A stretch of 64,000 bases of DNA from Cymbidium sinense (taxonomy: Eukaryota > Streptophyta > Magnoliopsida > Asparagales > Orchidaceae), in assembly GCA_021442155.1 (NCBI GenBank), contig CM038217.1:145387643-145451642 (forward strand). Reading direction: 5' to 3'. Position numbers and translations under genes: made by a program. The notes under the pieces are model-generated. The model searched no databases. It was given only the letters and a program-made list of their open reading frames with translations, and was not told where the DNA came from. This document shows, piece by piece, positions 59,020 to 64,000 of the stretch. Within the stretch, counting starts at the first letter, position 1, and every line of letters begins with the position of its first letter.

Positions 59020-59490
59020 TACATCTTTTTGTAGTTGGACAAATGACATAAACTATAAATATGTTCATTGTTAAAATTTGGTCTTTGTCATTTAATAATA
59101 GAAGTCTTTAGTTAAACAAAAGCATTGCCCCTAGAAGAATGCATAAAATTTTAAAATAAATGATATGTCACTAAAAACTCTACTAGTTGAAACATGAATC
59201 TTGATATCGAAAGCAATCTGATTCTGAGTCGAGACTAGCCTAGATCAAGCACTTAAAATATAATTAAAAATTTTAGAATATTAGTCGAATCTCTAAATAG
59301 CTCCTAAATATGGAGTACTTATAATCAAATCGAGCATCTTGACGAGCCGGATCTAATAAGCCTAAGATATCATAATTCTGACTTAATTTAACATTCAAAA
59401 ACTTAAAATATATCAGATGATCGAAGGATTTATTTTGAGCCGTCAAATGGAGTGGTTTGAATTTTGCATGTATTTACATAAATGTCACTA

Positions 59491-59547
59491 CCCTAATCTA
59501 TAAATAGCCCCTCATTCTTCACATGAGGGGCTATTTATAGATTAGGG
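59491..59547. repeat. TATA-box hairpin, unit 1 (25-bp perfect stem)
   Basis: Bases 59491-59515 and 59523-59547 are perfect reverse complements with a 7-nt loop. TATAAATA at 59499-59506 sits in the stem, and a second, opposite TATA lies in the other arm. Confidence 0.9.
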
Positions 59548-60052
59548 ATGCATTGACAATAAAAATTAGGAATGTTAAACTTTACACCTATTTGTAGTTG
59601 GGCAAATGACATAAACTATAAATATGTTCATTGTTAAAATTTGGTCTTTGTCATTTAATAATAGAATCTTTAGTTATACAAAAGCATTGTCCATAGAAGA
59701 ATGCATAAAATTTTAAAATAAATGATATGTCACTGAAAACTCTACTAGATGAAGCACGAATCTTCATATCAAAAGCAATCTGATTCTAAGTCTAGATTAT
59801 CCCACATCAAGTACTTAAAATATAATTGAAAACTTTGGGATATCAGTTGAATCCCTAAATAAATCTTAAATATAGAGTGTTTATAGTCAAATCGAGCATC
59901 TTGACGAGCCGGATCTAATAAACCTAAGATCTCATAATTCTGACTTAATTTTAGCATTCAAAAACTTAAAATACATTAGATGATCGAAAGAATCATTTTG
60001 AGCCGTCTGATAGAGTTGTTTGGATTTTGCCTGTATTTACATAAATGCCACT

Positions 60053-60109
60053 CCCCTAATCTATAGATAGTCAATCACTCTTCACATGAGAGGCTATTTA
60101 TAGATTAGG
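60053..60109. repeat. TATA-box hairpin, unit 2 (imperfect stem)
   Basis: Same structure as unit 1 but with several mismatches in the left arm (TATAGATA in place of TATAAATA). Confidence 0.8.
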
Positions 60110-60598
60110 GATGCATTGACAATAAAAATTAGGAATGTTAACCTTTACACCTATTTGTAGTTGGACAAATGACATAAATATGTTCATTGTTAAACTTTGG
60201 TCTTTGTCATTTAATAATAGAAGTCTTTAGTTATACAAAAGCATTGCCCCTAAAAGAATGCATAAAATTTTAAAATAAATGATATGTAGTTGAAAAATCG
60301 ACTAGATGAGCATGAATCTTGATATCGAAAGCAATCTGATTATGAGTCTAGACTATCTCACATCAAGCATAAAATATAATTGAAAATTTTGGGATATCAG
60401 TCGAATCCCTAAATAGCTCATAAATATGGAGAGTCAAATCGAAAGCATCTTGAGTCGGATCTAACAAGCCTAAGATCTCATAATTCTGACTTAATTTGAG
60501 CATTCAAAAACTTAAAATACATCAGATGATTGAAGGAATCATTTTGAGCCGTCCGATGGAGTGGTTTTGATTTTGCTTGTATTTACAGAAATGCAACT

Positions 60599-60655
60599 CC
60601 TCTAATCTATAAATAGCCTCTCATTCTTTACATGAGGGGCTATTTATAGATTAGG
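60599..60655. repeat. TATA-box hairpin, unit 3
   Basis: Near-perfect stem around a TTCTTTACA-type loop; TATAAATA preserved in the left arm. Confidence 0.85.
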
Positions 60656-60833
60656 GATGCATTGACAAAAAAAAAAATAAGAATGTTAACCTTTACACCT
60701 ATTTGTAGTTAGATAAATGACATAAATATAAATATGTTCATTGTTAAAATTTGGTCATTGTCATTTAATAATAGAAGTCTTTAGTTATACAAAAGCATTG
60801 CCCCTAGAAGAATGCATAAAATTTTAAAATAAA

Positions 60834-62180
60834 TGATATGTCGCTGAAAACTCTACAAGTTGAAGCATGAATCTTGATATCGAAATCAATCTGATTCTGA
60901 GTCAAGACTAGCCCACATCAAGCACTTAAAATATAATTGAAAACTTTGGGATATCAGTCAAATCTCTAAATAACTCCTAAATATGGAGTGTTTATAGTCA
61001 AATCGATCATCTTGACGAGTTGGATCTAACAAGCTTAAGATATCATAATTCTGACTTAATTTAAGCATTCAAAAACTTAAAATACATGAGATGATCGAAG
61101 AAATTATTTTGAGCCGTCCGATGGAGTGGTTTGGATTTTGCGTGTATTTATATAAATGTCACTCCTAATATAGCCCTCATTCTTCAAAAAAGAGAGGAGA
61201 GCTCGAGACTTGAAGAATCTCAAAGCATATTTGAACATGCCACCACCCTGCCACCACCACCGCCGCCATCGGCCGCTGAACCACACCGGCCTCATCATCA
61301 CCATCGTGCTGATCATCGGTTATCCATCGTTGCCGACCACCGCTGGTCCCCATTTCACGTTGACCACTGCCGCCGAGAGCCGCCGCTGAAGCTACCGCTG
61401 CCTCATTGCTGATGACCATTTATTACTGCTACCATCACTGCCATCTATGGATCGCTAACTACTAATGGTCGCATCGCTGACCGCCGGTTATCGCGATGAC
61501 CAGCTGGGCTGACTGCTGCGACGCTTAGACCGGCTTCTCTCTCGCCATACCACTCGCCGCTACCGCTGCTTAATCTTACTCACTGGTCACTACTACTAAC
61601 CATCGCTGCGGCATTACCTCGGTCACCGCTCGGCGCATCCACTTACCGCTTATCGGCGCGCCCATCGCCACCACTGGCCGGCTATTTACCGCTGCCACCG
61701 ACCACCAGATCATTGCGTTGGTCAGCTGGATCACGTTAATTCGCTGCCGTCGCATCAGATAGTCACTGGCCGGCCGCTGCTAGTCACCATCGCGACAAGC
61801 CGGATCACGCCGCGTATTGCCGCCATTACTACCCACCACTACCTGATTATCTTTTGATAGTTTTCGTCATATCATCATACTATCACCTTAAGCAAGGCCT
61901 TCATCACTAATCTAGCGAAGCTTGTCACAGAACTTATTCTTGTAAACTATCATTCTCCAACTTTGGGGAAAGGATAATAATTGTAATAGAAGCTGATATA
62001 GTGAAATTATTTCTAAGTGGTCTAGGCCCCGTGATTTTTTCCTCTCTTTTTGGGATTTTTTCACGTAAAAATTCTGGAGTTTCTTACTCTCTTATCAACT
62101 ATCTCTGTGTGTGTTGGATTTCCATACAATCTAAGACGTGAAATTTTATTCTACCATAACTAATTTTTTGGTACGCAATA
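60834..62180 (+). repeat. Full-length LTR of the TGATATGTC family
   Basis: Starts TGATATGTCGCTG as the fourth copy of the unit. It then passes the TATA region (a degenerate CCTAATATAGCC near 61165) without folding back and continues through AGAGAGGAGAGCTCGAG into a GC-rich triplet-like zone (61230-61850). It ends near 62180 with GGTACGCAATA, corresponding to the ACGCAACA ends of the other LTR families. The promoter layout is shared with the elements at 31780-33797 and 35626-41305. Confidence 0.65.
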
Positions 62181-62429
62181 ATAAAGATAAGAGAAAGAAT
62201 GATGGCATGTGCATCTCTAAATATAATTGTATTTGAGAACGATAATAGTTGACAAATATATATGGATTATCAAGTACTAAATAAAGTTATGTAATGGATA
62301 GCTTATGAAACCTGCTAAAACATGTAAAAATCTTCACCAAATTAGATCTCAAATTGGGATAAAACCAAGTTTGAGTATGAAAAAAAGAATATAAAGAAGA
62401 TCATATATAAATTAAAATAATGAGTCAAT

Positions 62430-63430
62430 GGTGTTGACATTCAACATCTACTTTAAAATTTATATGTTTTATGAATGACATTTTGAGGTCATTCAAGATG
62501 AAGTTTATAATTATCTTTCTTGAAGACATCCTCGATGACAACCACACATTGGATGTCATTTTGAACATGTGTTAAAAATGGTTGACTTTTTAAAGAAGAA
62601 TCAATTTAAAGAAATATGATCTTTAGAAGAAAATTTTATTCTATTTGGGGTTTAGATTTGGTAATAAGAACTATATCAATACTAAGAAGATGAAATCCAT
62701 CAAATATTGACCTTAACTACAAAACATGAAAGTTGTTTAAAGTTCCATGGGTGTGTAACAATATCTTAGAAAATCGTTTATAACTTCTATCTACTCATTA
62801 GACTTATGCATTCACTAATAATAGGCGATTAAACTATCTTAAAAGAAAAAAAAATGATGGCATATTTCTTTTTTTTTAAAGAGTTATAATGTACTTCTTT
62901 AAGATACTAAAAGGTTTTCAAAAGAATTTTCTAATGTATGATAAGGAACTTCTCACCTTTACTATGCCATAAAGTAATGGAGTCTTTATTTGCTCAAAAA
63001 TAGAAAAAATGGTTCATACTAATCATAAGTTGTTTGAATACCTAGAGATGAAGTCAAAGCTCCAATAAGTTGTTTACATGAAGTGGATAACATATTTATA
63101 GTAATTATATTTAGTCATTAAATATAAGGAGTGTAAAATAAGATAGTTGACATGCTTTCTAGACTATCATTGACTGTATTAGAAATATTCTTATTAAAAT
63201 CTTATTTATATGAGTGTGACTATAAACTTAATGAGGACTTTCGAGATATTATGAAAAGATTTTGAGAAGATGGATACATTATTGTAAAGGAAATTTTCTG
63301 TAAAAGGAACTAATTGTGTATACCTAAAGGTGGTAATCAAGTGAAAATATATAGGGGAAGTGTATATTTCTAGGATAGCCAAAGACTTTAGAGTGGAGAA
63401 GATGCTTCCATGCTTGTAATTATACATGCA
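62430..63430 (+). pseudogene. Ty3/gypsy pol relic (RT, RNase H, integrase start)
   Basis: Reads FMNDILRSF and IIIFLEDILDD (a mutated YxDD box) at about 62465-62545. Degraded RNase H-type sequence follows: EVKAPIQQVVYMKWITYL in interrupted frames near 63050, and VDMLSRLSLTV near 63145-63180. YKLNEDFRDIMKRF and a CIPKGGNQV piece (about 63225-63345) correspond to the start of gypsy integrase. Stops are frequent. Orientation is opposite to the relic at 41880-42370. Confidence 0.65.
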
Positions 63431-64000
63431 ATGGCTGAAAACGAAACTTCATGAAATTCATAAGAAGATCCATGTCATATTGCACATCAAATAAATTTAG
63501 GATCTTTAAGATTTCTATAAAAAAAACTGGATAATGCATATTAGTTTGCATTGCTCATCTCGATGACTACATACTCAGCGGTGAATATTGATAATATAAA
63601 GCCGTTCAAACCTTCAATATCAGATACTTGGATGGATGCATGAAGGTCGATCCTCCCTCGATGACTCACTCTTAGATCAATAGGATTAGCTAAAATAGCC
63701 ATAGCACTAAGGCACTTTACAAAAATGGGAAGACTGTAAATTTTATTTTATGTATTTCCACTGTAAAAAATACTGTGCATCTTATCCTAAACAAGTTGGC
63801 AACTTAGTTCATATATAGAATCACAATGCAGAAGCTGGGCCATAGAACTGTTCCTGCGAATAATGCATCTATGAGCTAAACTAAAAAGAATCCATCGAGG
63901 GACATTACTATAGAATCTAATGCCTTCCTGTAATGTTATCACAATATTCCCCAAAGTTTCAGAAAGATAAAACCATAAGATTTAATTACCACAGCGTTAT
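63431..64000. other. Unassigned right end
   Basis: No transposon motif or convincing frame. Less AT-biased than the flanking relic and could be the edge of single-copy DNA. Confidence 0.3.

Larger units (their letters stand above)
59025..60833 (+). repeat. Tandem array of truncated LTR promoter (U3) units with TATA hairpins, ~557-bp period
   Basis: LTR starts (TGATATGTCACT or variants; the third unit reads TGATATGTAGTT) lie at 59161, 59723, 60280 and, for the full LTR, 60834; spacings are 562, 557 and 554 bp. Each of the first three units runs from LTR start to just past the TATA box. It then turns back into an inverted copy of the TATA region, followed by about 190 bp of filler (CATTGACAATAAAAATTAGG to ATAAAATTTTAAAATAAA) leading to the next LTR start. 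The filler ends like the 3' interior of an LTR element, so each unit joins interior end, U3 and a fold-back. Confidence 0.85.

Overview
The window is nuclear DNA of a flowering plant, most likely a monocot. It holds almost no host gene content. It is AT-rich, with many stop-riddled copies of plant transposable element classes (MULE, hAT, Harbinger-like, Ty1/copia, Ty3/gypsy Tat and chromovirus types, an RTE-type LINE tail) and many minisatellites. The only host-gene candidate with recognisable protein similarity is a minus-strand first exon at 31144-31458. It resembles the membrane-anchor N terminus of plant AMP deaminase and has a TATA box and telo-box-like 5' leader. The rest of that gene was not found. 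A GC-richer island at 4090-4300 may be another exon or 5' leader.

Layout. 1-699: unassigned. 703-4086: a 3.4-kb DNA transposon with ~60-bp terminal inverted repeats and an AAG duplication. 5775-8035: decayed MULE transposase, followed by a 143-bp GT-rich minisatellite. 10335-24359: a ~14-kb imperfect palindrome made of two inverted, collinear ~6.7-kb non-coding arms of one repeat family. The right arm ends at a primer-binding site like those complementary to arginine tRNA (24368-24385), so the arms are probably giant LTRs of an Ogre/Tat-like Ty3/gypsy element. Its leader (24386-26480) is built from 149-bp and 63-bp tandem repeats. 26790-29737: decayed hAT element with 68-bp and 201-bp minisatellites. 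31780-33797: minus-strand LTR element with only ~137 bp between its LTRs. 34980-35512: Harbinger/Tourist-type MITE. 35626-41305: non-autonomous LTR element with CTTAT duplications and about two dozen ~80-bp repeats instead of gag-pol.

The right third is a nest. A Ty1/copia element (42925-59019) was split by a Tat-lineage Ty3/gypsy element (43933-53464). The copia element itself sits in a repeat unit that, just to the right, is tandemly repeated at 554-562 bp spacing (59161-60833). Each of those units carries an LTR promoter with its TATA box folded into a hairpin. A full LTR of that family (60834-62180) and a gypsy pol relic (62430-63430) follow.

No coding region of any element is intact. 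The most notable signals are the 14-kb palindrome (a possible long hairpin RNA source), the TATA-hairpin U3 array, and an antisense promoter module shared by two related elements, one copy of which has seven ACGTGG motifs upstream. All calls come from reading the sequence by eye; no alignment or database search was run.
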